From Bacteriovoracaceae bacterium (GTDB lineage: Bacteria > Bdellovibrionota > Bacteriovoracia > Bacteriovoracales > Bacteriovoracaceae): DNA of 64,000 nt. Position numbers and translations under genes: made by a program. Positions 26,373 through 34,440 of this stretch are shown here, piece after piece (within the stretch, counting starts at the first letter, position 1; the number at the start of each line of letters is the position of its first letter). The stretch covers positions 1 through 64,000 of the forward strand of contig JAIEMA010000005.1 of assembly GCA_019752535.1 (NCBI GenBank). The letters run 5' to 3'. The notes below the pieces were generated by a model. It was not told where the DNA came from. It did not search any database and saw only the letters and a program-made list of their open reading frames with translations.

Positions 26373-27461
26373 TCACACTAATTGTCGAAGCATGCGTCTC
26401 AAGGGCTCTGCGGCTCCCCAAAGGAGCTGATCGCCACAAGTAAATACGTTTAAAAACTCATCGCCTAAGCTCATTTTTCTCACTCTCCCCACCGCAATAT
26501 CAAGCTTTCCAGAGACAGAAGCCGGAGTCAGAGCGTTGAGAGTCTTCTCTTTATCATTTTCAACAAATCTCACCCATTGATTATCTGACTTAATCGTCTC
26601 TTCAATTTCTTTAAGACTTATATTTTTATTCAATTTAATCGTGAGCGCCTGTGAGTGGCAGCGAAGGGCCCCTACTCTCACACAGGTTCCATCGATGGGA
26701 ATCTCTTTTGAAGTGCCCAGGATTTTATTGGCTTCGGCTTGAGCTTTCCACTCCTCACGACTCTGGCCACTCGGAAGAGCCGAATCAATCCACGGAAGGA
26801 CGTTCGCGGCCAGTGGAAATCCAAACGCCTCTTTAGGAAATTTCTCACCTATAAGCATTTGAGAAACACTTTTTTCAAGCTCCAGTGCCCCCACTCCTGC
26901 GTTCATGTCATTGCGAAGGTTGTCGCCCAAAAATTGCATCTGCTTTAAAAGCTCGATCATATTCTTCGCCCCAGCGCCTGAAGCCGCTTGGTAAGTGTGA
27001 CTTGAGGCCCATTCCACCCAGCCTTTCTTAAAGAGACCACCCACACCCAAGAGCATCAAAGAAACAGTACAGTTTCCTCCGATCCAATCCTTCACACCTG
27101 ATTCACGAGCGCGATCAATCACCGCTTGATTAACCGGATCTAAAATAATGACCGCATTCTTTTCCATACGAAGAGCTGAAGCGGCATCAATCCAATGGCC
27201 CTTCCAGCCAGCCCCTCTAAGCTTAGGATGAATCTCCTTGGTCCAATCTCCACCCTGGCAGGTGAGAATCATGTCCATCTCTTGAAGATCTGAAAGCTTG
27301 TTGGCATCTTTGAGCGGAAGACCATCAGGTCCCGCTTCAGAGGCTTGAGAAGTAGAAAAATAGACAGGGTGAAAGGTTTTAAAATCTCCCTCTGCTTTCA
27401 TGCGTTCAATCAAAACTGAACCCACCATGCCTCTCCATCCCACTAAACCCACTTTTTTCAT
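26373..27461 (-). CDS. asd: aspartate-semialdehyde dehydrogenase Asd
   Basis: NADP-dependent reduction of aspartyl phosphate, the step after aspartokinase. 362 residues, the normal length for the proteobacterial type. NADP-binding start MKKVGLVGWRGMVG, active-site cysteine C131 in GGNCTVSL, and later GALRCHSQALT with the acid/base histidine. The ATG at 27461 has GGAG eight bases upstream. It is divergent from a second lysC, with the 351-base gap between them holding the lysine riboswitch on the other strand. Confidence 0.95.
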   Translation of the reverse strand: MKKVGLVGWRGMVGSVLIERMKAEGDFKTFHPVYFSTSQASEAGPDGLPLKDANKLSDLQEMDMILTCQGGDWTKEIHPKLRGAGWKGHWIDAASALRMEKNAVIILDPVNQAVIDRARESGVKDWIGGNCTVSLMLLGVGGLFKKGWVEWASSHTYQAASGAGAKNMIELLKQMQFLGDNLRNDMNAGVGALELEKSVSQMLIGEKFPKEAFGFPLAANVLPWIDSALPSGQSREEWKAQAEANKILGTSKEIPIDGTCVRVGALRCHSQALTIKLNKNISLKEIEETIKSDNQWVRFVENDKEKTLNALTPASVSGKLDIAVGRVRKMSLGDEFLNVFTCGDQLLWGAAEPLRRMLRQLV

Positions 27462-27525
27462 AAAACTTGCTCCTGTAAGCCAATGTAAAGTTGCAATTTT
27501 CTCTTGGCACAGATATGTTTTATCT

Positions 27526-27705
27526 GTTCCCAAGAGGTGCGAATCCTAAGTAAGACGGGGGAAGCTGCCAAAGCTTTTGATCCCATCCCAGGTTTGATTC
27601 GCCGAAACGTTTTCGATATTGGCATCGGTAATGTTGGTCTTGCAAGGTTGAAAGCCACAAGATTGTCACTCTGGTTAATACCGGGTGGAGCGCTTAGGGA
27701 GAAAG
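27526..27705 (+). promoter_or_regulatory. lysine riboswitch (L-box) upstream of lysC
   Basis: The leader follows the conserved core of the lysine riboswitch in order: CCCAAGAGGTGCGAA, then AAGTA, GGGGGAAGCTGCC, ATTCGCCGAAA, TTGTCACTCTGG, and GGTGGAGCGCTT. These elements line up with those of the E. coli lysC leader (AAGAGGCGCG, CCAAGTAACG, TCGCCGAGG, TGTCAC, GGTGGAGCACTT). TTCCC at 27527-27531 and GGGA at 27697-27700 can form the closing stem. The 180-base length is right. It precedes the second aspartokinase gene, the classic target. Lysine binding is expected to lower expression. Confidence 0.88.
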
Positions 27706-27766
27706 AACTCGGTAAGTAATTTCCTCCCCGAGCTCTTCTCAACCTCTACACTCCCCCGGTTTTTTC
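27680..27766 (+). terminator. candidate riboswitch-controlled terminator
   Basis: ACCGGGTGGAG at 27680-27690 can pair with CTCCCCCGGT at 27751-27760 (ten pairs, one bulged T), followed by six T. The 5' arm lies inside the riboswitch core, so aptamer and this hairpin would exclude each other. A smaller CTCGG/CCGAG hairpin at 27708-27732 lies in the loop, and a GAAGCT/AGCTTC hairpin at 27784-27799 abuts the lysC ribosome site, so control could instead be translational. Confidence 0.5.
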
Positions 27767-27812
27767 TTCTGAATTTATTAAACGAAGCTCGAGAGCTTCA
27801 AGGAAGTCGTGT

Positions 27813-29162
27813 ATGAAATTAATCGTTTCAAAATTTGGTGGAACTTCGATGGGAAGCGCAGAAGCTATGCGCAGAAGTGCAGTCATCTCTAAACGCCAGG
27901 GCGCCAAAATAATTGTCGTCTCAGCGACTTCTGGAACGACTAATAAATTAATTGAGCTCGCTCGAGTCGCTGAAAAAGGTGATTGGGAATCAAGCGAGAA
28001 AATTCTCTTTGAACTTCGTGAGCGACACTTCACGATTGGAAAAGAACTTTCGATAACGACATACACGCAAACAGCAATCGAAGACTTATTGAATAATACC
28101 GAAACTCTCGCCCGTGGAATTCATCTCATGCGGGAGTGCTCTCCACGAGCATTCGATCGCATGCAATCTTTCGGTGAGCGCCTCTCTTCATTATTATTTA
28201 CTGAAGCCTTGGCTCAAGAATGGCCTGAGTTTCAAGTCAAATGCCTCGATGTGCGCACGGTGCTGGCGACGGATTCAATTTATGGCAAGGCCACTCCTTT
28301 AATTGAAAAAACAAAAGAGAATGCCACTAAAATTTTAGGAAAAATCCGTGAGCAAAAAATCGCTTACGTCACTCAAGGCTTTATTGGCATGGACCCTCAA
28401 GGTCACACGACAACTTTAGGCCGAGGCGGCTCTGATTATTCCGCCTCTCTATTAGGTGAAGCTGTTGGGGCCGACATCGTTGAGATTTGGACTGACGTAG
28501 ACGGCATCGCTACAACCGACCCACGCCTTCATAAAGGTGCCCGCGCCATTCGTGATATCACTTTTAAAGAAGCGGCAGAGATGGCCGTCTTTGGAGCGAA
28601 AGTTCTTCATCCAACCACACTGACTCCAGCGATGAGACAGGACATTCCAGTTTTTGTGGGAAGCTCTTTTGAGCCAGAGAAAGCGGGCACATGGATTAGA
28701 AAAGAAGTTCAGGACGCTCCAACTTTTAGGGCCGTGGCTTTAAAAAAAGATCAGGCCCTTGTGACTCTTTCCACTCCCAAGATGTTAAACACTCACGGAT
28801 TCCTCTCGCGTGTGTTCGGAGTCTTCGAGCAGCACCGTGTGAGTGTTGATGCCATCACGACATCTGAGATCTCGATTGCGATGACTATTGATCGCAGCAT
28901 GCTTGATCACCAAGAATTATTCACTGATCTTAGAGAGCTGGGTGAAGTCACGATTGAAGAAGGCTTCTCTCTCGTCTCCCTTATCGGCAATAGCATGAAT
29001 CACAAACCAGGCCTTGCCGTGAAAATCTTCGGGGCGATTGAAGATGTGAATGTTCGCATGATCTGTCTTGGGGCTTCTAAGCATAACTTCTGTGTGCTGG
29101 TTCACGAGAATCAAGGCCCAGAAGTCGTCTCTAGGCTGCACACTGCTTTGATTGAAGCTTAG
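27813..29162 (+). CDS. lysC: aspartate kinase, riboswitch-controlled copy
   Basis: 449 residues, the same length as E. coli LysC. Kinase motifs KFGGTSM at 7-13, TTTLGRGGSDYSASLLGEA and WTDVDGIATTDPR are followed by two ACT domains in the last 150 residues, where lysine normally acts. AAGGAAG lies six bases before the ATG. It is about as similar to the 20830 copy as two distinct family members would be. The lysine riboswitch upstream marks it as the lysine-responsive enzyme; it faces asd, encoding the next step. Confidence 0.96.
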   Translation: MKLIVSKFGGTSMGSAEAMRRSAVISKRQGAKIIVVSATSGTTNKLIELARVAEKGDWESSEKILFELRERHFTIGKELSITTYTQTAIEDLLNNTETLARGIHLMRECSPRAFDRMQSFGERLSSLLFTEALAQEWPEFQVKCLDVRTVLATDSIYGKATPLIEKTKENATKILGKIREQKIAYVTQGFIGMDPQGHTTTLGRGGSDYSASLLGEAVGADIVEIWTDVDGIATTDPRLHKGARAIRDITFKEAAEMAVFGAKVLHPTTLTPAMRQDIPVFVGSSFEPEKAGTWIRKEVQDAPTFRAVALKKDQALVTLSTPKMLNTHGFLSRVFGVFEQHRVSVDAITTSEISIAMTIDRSMLDHQELFTDLRELGEVTIEEGFSLVSLIGNSMNHKPGLAVKIFGAIEDVNVRMICLGASKHNFCVLVHENQGPEVVSRLHTALIEA

Positions 29163-29227
29163 CGCAACGCGCTAACCTCAAGAAAATACGTTAGCTACGC
29201 CGAACTATGGAAAAATAACTAATACTC

Positions 29228-29256
29228 TTGTTTGGTATGCCGAACAGATGTATACT
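29228..29256 (+). promoter_or_regulatory. sigma-70-type promoter of bfd
   Basis: TTGTTT at 29228-29233 and TATACT at 29251-29256 with exactly 17 bases between. Transcription would start near 29263, a few bases before the AAGGGGA ribosome site of bfd. I could not make out a convincing Fur box overlapping it. Confidence 0.5.
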
Positions 29257-29278
29257 TTATCTCATTAAGGGGATCAAC

Positions 29279-29503
29279 GTGTACGTTTGTATCTGTAAAG
29301 GCATCACACAAAAACAAGTCGAAGAAGCGGTCGCCTCTCGCAAGGGCCAATCGACAAAAGACATCATGAGATCTCTCGGTGTCGGCTCTGACTGTGGCAC
29401 TTGCGTTGAAGATGCTATCGAACAGATGTTGGATGTCTCGAACAAAAAACCACGCCATCGTCATTCTCAAGACACACAAAATAACTCACGCCAAAGCGAG
29501 TAG
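29279..29503 (+). CDS. bfd: bacterioferritin-associated ferredoxin Bfd
   Basis: 74 residues. The [2Fe-2S] ligands are C4 and C6 (VCIC) and C39 and C42 (SDCGTC), the Bfd pattern. Bfd reduces ferric iron in bacterioferritin so it can be released. The start is GTG with AAGGGGA five bases upstream; longer in-frame readings add residues no family member has. The basic, Asn/Gln/Ser-rich tail from about residue 55 is unusual. bfr follows 56 bases downstream, so the pair encodes storage and release. Confidence 0.93.
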   Translation: MYVCICKGITQKQVEEAVASRKGQSTKDIMRSLGVGSDCGTCVEDAIEQMLDVSNKKPRHRHSQDTQNNSRQSE

Positions 29504-29559
29504 CTCTTTCCTACTCCTCTCTCCCAGTTTATTCTGACTCCATTAAAGAAGGAGTCATC

Positions 29560-30045
29560 ATGAAAGGTTCACCAAAAGTTATCGAAGCTCTTAATTCAGT
29601 TCTTATGAAAGAGCTCACGGCCATCAATCAATATTTTCTCCATGCTCGCATGCTTGAGAATTGGGGATTGAAAAAAATTGGTAAACTTGAATATGAAGCT
29701 TCAATCGATGAGATGAAGCATTCAGATATGGTCATCAAGAGAATTCTTTTCTTAGAAGGCCTTCCGAATTTACAAAAACTTGGAAAACTCAGAATTGGTC
29801 AAGACGTGAAAGAAATTTTGACGGCTGATCTTGCTGTCGAAAATGAAGCTGTCCCTCATCTTAAAGATTGCATCAAGCTTGCTGAAACGGAGAAGGATTA
29901 CGTCTCTCGTGATCTCTTCCTTTCGATCTTAGCTTCTGAAGAAAAACATGTGGACTGGCTAGAGACTCAACTTGAACTCTTCAAGCGTGTGGGTCCTCAA
30001 AACTACATGCAGTCTCAGATGGAGCCAGATCAGGGCGCTGACTAG
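29560..30045 (+). CDS. bfr: bacterioferritin Bfr
   Basis: Haem-containing 24-mer iron store. 161 residues with every ferroxidase ligand in place: E18, E51, H54, E94, E127, H130. M52 is the haem ligand between subunits. It lies directly after bfd and is followed by a strong intrinsic terminator. Confidence 0.97.
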   Translation: MKGSPKVIEALNSVLMKELTAINQYFLHARMLENWGLKKIGKLEYEASIDEMKHSDMVIKRILFLEGLPNLQKLGKLRIGQDVKEILTADLAVENEAVPHLKDCIKLAETEKDYVSRDLFLSILASEEKHVDWLETQLELFKRVGPQNYMQSQMEPDQGAD

Positions 30046-30057
30046 AAAACGACTCTT

Positions 30058-30086
30058 AAGACCTCCCTCGTGGAGGTCTTTTTTTT
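30058..30086 (+). terminator. intrinsic terminator after bfr
   Basis: Nine-base-pair perfect stem AAGACCTCC / GGAGGTCTT with a 5-base loop, ending in eight T. Twelve bases after the bfr stop. Confidence 0.92.
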
Positions 30087-30225
30087 GCCAAGATTTCACG
30101 CCGCTCCTTCTACTCTCGAAGACTTACATATTTCTAGAATTTCTTAATATCTAGCTAACTCTCCGTAATCAATTCAGATTTAAAGTTTTTCATCGACAAA
30201 TCTCAAATGGCTGCAAGATAGGTTC

Positions 30226-31194
30226 ATGCAAAAGAAACCTTATATTCCGTTCCCCTCAAAAATGCTTGGTATGAAACCAGAAGCTGAACTCGACTTTGAT
30301 GTCTTCGAAGAGACGCCTCAAGGCAGAATTGTGATGTGCTATCACCGTCACGATCCCTTAAGTAAAGATCAGTTCAACAAACTCTTAAGGCATGAAAAGA
30401 AACCTCTCTTCGTGTCTCAAGAAGACAGGCAACACTTGATCAACTACATCGGCTCTCATTCAGGCGGCCTTGGTGAAGGATTGAGTCTGGAGCAGAAAAG
30501 TTTATCGACTCAAGTGATCACGCCTTTTATTGAAACGGCTTTTATCGAAATGCTCAATAGTTTACCTGCAGAAATACGCCCAATCATTGAACCAACCCAA
30601 GCTGGTATTGAAGCCTGTGCCTATGACATCGCTTCAAGTGGAACTGGTTTTAGCTTGATGCTTCGATTGTTCTGCAGTCATGACTATTTAGTTCGTCACA
30701 GTTTTCTCGTCGCCGCCCTCTCCCTTGCCGCTCTGACAGAAGACAAAAGAGAGATTTCCTCTCAAGATAGAAGGGCCATCGTCACGGGTGCGCTCTTGCA
30801 TGACATTGGAATGCTCAGGATTGATGAAGACCTTTACGCTAAGCCGGACTTGCTTCCAGAGGAATGGACTGAGATGCGTCTTCACCCTGAAGTGGGACAG
30901 AAAATTTTAAATCTGTGCGAGAACATTCCTGCTAAATCTTTAGCGATAATCGCTGGTCACCATGCTCAACCGAACGGGCGTGGATATGGTGGAACGGCCA
31001 GTGAGGAAGCGCTTCTCGTTGGAGCGATGGATGCCTTTGCTAGTCTCTTGGTGGCCACTCCCTATCGCCATAAGGTTTTCAATGCAGCTGATGCATGGTT
31101 TTTAATGAAAGAAGATGAAGGTCACTTTGACGATTACGCTTTAAAACTGATTAATCAAATTTTTGTGAATGGCTGGAAGAAAAGAGCAGCTTAA
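30226..31194 (+). CDS. HD-GYP-related phosphohydrolase with altered signature
   Basis: 322 residues. The C-terminal half is an HD domain: H158, HD at 192-193, H220 in RLHPEVG, HH at 245-246, ending NGRGYGG where c-di-GMP phosphodiesterases have HHExxxGxGYP. The Glu after HH is Ala and the Pro of GYP is Gly, and the Lys of HDIGK is Met. Metal ligands seem intact, so it may be active, perhaps on a different substrate. The N-terminal 140 residues have no match I recognise. A bidirectional-looking terminator follows. Confidence 0.82.
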   Translation: MQKKPYIPFPSKMLGMKPEAELDFDVFEETPQGRIVMCYHRHDPLSKDQFNKLLRHEKKPLFVSQEDRQHLINYIGSHSGGLGEGLSLEQKSLSTQVITPFIETAFIEMLNSLPAEIRPIIEPTQAGIEACAYDIASSGTGFSLMLRLFCSHDYLVRHSFLVAALSLAALTEDKREISSQDRRAIVTGALLHDIGMLRIDEDLYAKPDLLPEEWTEMRLHPEVGQKILNLCENIPAKSLAIIAGHHAQPNGRGYGGTASEEALLVGAMDAFASLLVATPYRHKVFNAADAWFLMKEDEGHFDDYALKLINQIFVNGWKKRAA

Positions 31195-31199
31195 AAGAG

Positions 31200-31224
31200 A
31201 AGGGCCCCAGCGGGGCCCTTTTAA
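31200..31224. terminator. GC-rich hairpin between convergent genes
   Basis: AGGGCCCC, loop AGC, GGGGCCCT with A residues on the left and T residues on the right, so it could end transcription from both the HD-GYP gene (plus) and the PLD-like gene (minus). Confidence 0.85.
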
Positions 31225-32496
31225 TTACGGAAGAATATTCTGACGAGGCATTTTCTCAGGCGCCGTCGCGAGGTCATTCCAGAAGTGTGAGTATTGCTTT
31301 TTAAAAGCCTTCACTGCTTCTTCGTTTCTGATCACATAGAAGTTCTCATAATTCTTATCAAAAGCGGCAGAAGTGAAATTGCCCGCCCCCGCAAAGACCA
31401 CATCTTCATCACTCATTTCAAAGACCATGAATTTATTATGCTGCAAGAAGACCTGAGACTGATTGGTCTCCATGAACTTCATTTTTAATCCAAGATCTCT
31501 CAAAGGAAGAACTTTATAAGCTTCAAGACGAGTATTGCGACCAGTGTCCACTCTTAACTTCCAAGACCAGTACATGTCGTCATCAGTGATCAAGCGAACA
31601 TCTTGACCAAGATTTAAAAGCTCAGTGAAGAGACGGACAAAATCACCGCTAAAACGGTGAGCAGTGGCAGAAACATGTTTCGCTCTCTTCGCGAGATCAG
31701 TCAAAGTGGCAAACGCCTCTTTGCCCTGACCAGGGACGAAGAATGACTTAATATCATCTTCTTCTTTGACTTTAATGTTTTTGCGACACTCGCTCATGAA
31801 GGCGACAAATTCTTTTCTCGAATCGCCATGATTGATCATTCCTTCACGCACACACTTATGCGCTTGAATGAAATGCGTCTTAGGACTAGTTGTAATAAAG
31901 TTCCAATTCTCGTGATGAATAGCTGTACCAGTCGACATATTACCCGAACTAAACACAAGGCGAACTTCTTTGGCATCATCAGGATTCACCATAAAAATCT
32001 TATTATGAGCGTATCCAAGACCATTGCGCTGACCGCGATAATGAACAGTGACATCTGTTCCACACTTCTTTAATCCCTCGGCCATTGAGTTTCCGTTCTC
32101 ATCTTCTTCTGGTGCTGAGTCGATCACCATCGTGAGCTTCATTCCACGCTTCACAGCTGCGCATAGAGCATCGGCCACTGGCTTGTTGGAGAAGCTTAAA
32201 TAAGCCAAGAAGATTTCTTTGGTTGTCGGCTCTTCGATCCACTCAATAAGTCTAAATTGTGGAGAGCTTGTGCGACTTGCTGATGGCGCCATATCAGAAG
32301 CTTTGCAATAAACGTCTTTAGGCTTTGCCGTCAGTGTTGATCCATCTTCGGCCAAAACTGGACGGTCGTACTTAACTTCCGCACACTTTGGATTCGTAAA
32401 AAGAGTTTCAAACTTATAGGGAGAAAAATCAGAGAGTTTCGCGGCTTGAGCGAGACTCGATAAAGCCAAAAGACTACAAATGAGAAAGTGTTTCAC
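31225..32496 (-). CDS. secreted phospholipase D-superfamily protein
   Basis: 423 residues with a signal peptide ending AQAA. Two PLD half-motifs: HNKIFMVN followed by SSGNMS, and HNKFMVFE followed by GAGNFTS. The catalytic His and Lys are present in both, but the Asp of the classical HxKx4D motif is Asn and Glu. It could be an exported nuclease or phospholipase; secreted hydrolases of this kind are plentiful in predatory bacteria. Substrate unknown. The opposite-strand small secreted gene starts 139 bases away. Confidence 0.85.
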   Translation of the reverse strand: MKHFLICSLLALSSLAQAAKLSDFSPYKFETLFTNPKCAEVKYDRPVLAEDGSTLTAKPKDVYCKASDMAPSASRTSSPQFRLIEWIEEPTTKEIFLAYLSFSNKPVADALCAAVKRGMKLTMVIDSAPEEDENGNSMAEGLKKCGTDVTVHYRGQRNGLGYAHNKIFMVNPDDAKEVRLVFSSGNMSTGTAIHHENWNFITTSPKTHFIQAHKCVREGMINHGDSRKEFVAFMSECRKNIKVKEEDDIKSFFVPGQGKEAFATLTDLAKRAKHVSATAHRFSGDFVRLFTELLNLGQDVRLITDDDMYWSWKLRVDTGRNTRLEAYKVLPLRDLGLKMKFMETNQSQVFLQHNKFMVFEMSDEDVVFAGAGNFTSAAFDKNYENFYVIRNEEAVKAFKKQYSHFWNDLATAPEKMPRQNILP

Positions 32497-32635
32497 TTTT
32501 ACTCCTCCTAACGCAGTTAGTTTAAATGAACGCGCTAGATATCGCGGCGCAAATCATCTGTCACATGCGCCCCGCAGCATCCTTGACTCTAAGAGGAGAG
32601 CTAGGCATAAGTGTGCATTATCAAATGGAGAACCA

Positions 32636-32992
32636 ATGAAACTTATTTTATTTATCGCACTCAGTCTCACTTCATTTTCGGTATTCGCTCGTCAATACAC
32701 TCAATGCTCAAGCGACGGACTCTATAGCGTTGTGAATTTACCAAGCGAAGTGAAAGGCACACTTTTTCTCACGGCCGGTGCAGAAACTGATGATCGCATG
32801 CTTGCAGACATTGAACTCATGGACACTGAAGAAGGTCAGCACATCTATAAAGTTCTGAATGCTCCTTTTGAAGGTTTGGTTTTCTTTCCTTCAAATGCCC
32901 TTGGGAAAAATCTCAACAATATTAACGTCATCTTGAAAGCTGATAGTGTGACCTATGACTTTTCATGCTTCACACGCATCTATGAAGAGTAA
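32636..32992 (+). CDS. small secreted protein of unknown function
   Basis: 118 residues with signal peptide ending VFAR. The mature part contains YTQCSSDGLYSVVNLPSEVK and a single late Cys (YDFSCFTRI), so one disulfide is likely. The ATG at 32636 is chosen because GGAG lies five bases upstream and the signal peptide begins there; the longer frame upstream has no such features. It is followed without a gap by the membrane protein at 32993. Confidence 0.72.
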   Translation: MKLILFIALSLTSFSVFARQYTQCSSDGLYSVVNLPSEVKGTLFLTAGAETDDRMLADIELMDTEEGQHIYKVLNAPFEGLVFFPSNALGKNLNNINVILKADSVTYDFSCFTRIYEE

Positions 32993-33472
32993 ATGAGCAC
33001 TGTTTTTGCTTTAATTCTCAGCACGATTTGGTTTTCTTGGAGCCTGTTGGTGGATTTTTTTATCATCCCTAACGTCTTTCAGAAAATTCCGGATTTTTTC
33101 ATGGCCGGCAATCTTGGCCTTGCTGTGTTTAGCAAACTCAACCTTCTGGAGTTTCCACTGGCGACTCTCTTGATGATAAGCCTGATCTTTCATTTTAAGA
33201 AAACTCAAGCACAGAAGTGGCTGATGATTTCAGGATTCCTCTTATTGGGGATTGCTTCTATTTACCTCTTCTCACTCACGCCCAAACTCTCTAGCCTCAC
33301 AGCGACTTGGGAGTATGCTGAAAAGATGGGAACCCTTGGCCCTCACGGACAAGATGTTCAACAGCTTCATCAGAACTATCATCGTCTCTACATTGGGATG
33401 GATTCAGTCAAAATGCTTCTATTGCTTGTGAACATGAGCTTTCTTGGATTCTTTATTTCAAGGAAGGCATGA
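32993..33472 (+). CDS. four-helix membrane protein, DUF4149-like
   Basis: 159 residues with four hydrophobic helices and short loops. AGNLGLAVFSKLNLLEF and the overall length resemble DUF4149/TMEM205-type proteins; the similarity is moderate. Its ATG follows the upstream stop directly and its stop overlaps the Dus start (ATGA), so the three genes form an operon. Function unknown. Confidence 0.7.
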   Translation: MSTVFALILSTIWFSWSLLVDFFIIPNVFQKIPDFFMAGNLGLAVFSKLNLLEFPLATLLMISLIFHFKKTQAQKWLMISGFLLLGIASIYLFSLTPKLSSLTATWEYAEKMGTLGPHGQDVQQLHQNYHRLYIGMDSVKMLLLLVNMSFLGFFISRKA

Positions 33473-34440
33473 AAACAGATCTCATCAAAGCAGGCGGAAT
33501 CATTTTTGCTCCTATGGAGGGAGTCACTGATCCTATTTACCGTGAAACAGTCACGGAAGTTTGCCCTGGCTGGGACGTGCTGGCCTGTGATTTTTTAAGA
33601 GTCCCCAATGCTGGCCATTACCCCAAAAAACATCTGATCAAACATTTGGGTGAACGCTTCTACAACGATCCCGACTGGAACGCGCGCACCATGTTTCAAA
33701 TCCTCACCTCTCCCAATGCTTACACTGTAGAGATGGTAAAGCAGATTCAAGAGGTGGGAATAAAGTGGATTGATCTGAACCTAGGCTGCCCTTCGAACAC
33801 CGTCTGTAAAAATGGTGGCGGTTCATTTTTGCTTAAAGATCTTTTCACTCTTGAGCGAATCGTCTCAAGCATTCGCAAAAACTTCAACGGGCGCTTCACT
33901 TGTAAGGTGCGTGTCGGTTGGGCCGATGGTGGGCAGTTTAGCGATACGATCAAACTTTTAAATGACGCCGGCGCAGAGATGATTACTGTACACGGACGCA
34001 CCCGCGAGATGATGTATAAAGAGCCTGCGCGCTGGCATTGGATTGAAGAAGCAGTAAAGGTGTCTCAGGTTCCTATCGTTGGAAATGGTGATGTGTGGAG
34101 TGCTCTAGATGCTAAACGTATGCTGAAAGACACTGGCTGTTATGCGGTGATGGTGGCCAGAGGAGCGCTTAAAACACCATGGTTTCCGATGCACTACTAT
34201 GAGGGAGTTCAAGAAACACCTGATGTGCGCTTAATGATGGCCCAGAAATTTCTCTCAGTTTATGCTGAAAAGATGCTCGCTTCCGGTGTGCATGAGAAAG
34301 GCTTAGTGAAGCAGTTAAAATCTGTGACTCGCTTCATCTTTGATGAGCTTCCAGAAGGTGAAGCCTTAAGAAGAAAGGTTCTTCTCTCTCAGAGCACTTC
34401 AAATATATTCAATGAAATTAACGGCGCTTCTCTTTGCTAA
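33469..34440 (+). CDS. tRNA-dihydrouridine synthase, DusC-like
   Basis: 323-residue FMN enzyme that reduces uridines in tRNA. Motifs: APMEGVTDPIYR at the start, LNLGCPSNTVCKNGGGSFLLKD, KVRVGW, TVHGRTREMMY and GNGDVWSALDA. The GGGS/LLKD and GW elements are closer to DusC than to DusA or DusB. The extra Cys (TVCKN) is unusual. The ATG overlaps the preceding stop, with AAGGAAGG upstream. The 3' end overlaps the convergent gene by 23 bases. Confidence 0.92.
   Translation: MKTDLIKAGGIIFAPMEGVTDPIYRETVTEVCPGWDVLACDFLRVPNAGHYPKKHLIKHLGERFYNDPDWNARTMFQILTSPNAYTVEMVKQIQEVGIKWIDLNLGCPSNTVCKNGGGSFLLKDLFTLERIVSSIRKNFNGRFTCKVRVGWADGGQFSDTIKLLNDAGAEMITVHGRTREMMYKEPARWHWIEEAVKVSQVPIVGNGDVWSALDAKRMLKDTGCYAVMVARGALKTPWFPMHYYEGVQETPDVRLMMAQKFLSVYAEKMLASGVHEKGLVKQLKSVTRFIFDELPEGEALRRKVLLSQSTSNIFNEINGASLC

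Noticed and set aside
27458-27742. Minus- and plus-strand open frames across 27458-27742
   Set aside because: They coincide with the lysine riboswitch and asd leader; no ribosome site and no protein-like composition.
29159-29175. TTAGCGC/GCGCTAA inverted repeat at the end of lysC
   Set aside because: Seven pairs with a 3-base loop but no T-tract, so not a convincing terminator.
31225-31231. Single TTACGGA resembling the lexA repeat unit
   Set aside because: No second unit 11 bases away; overlaps a stop codon and terminator region.
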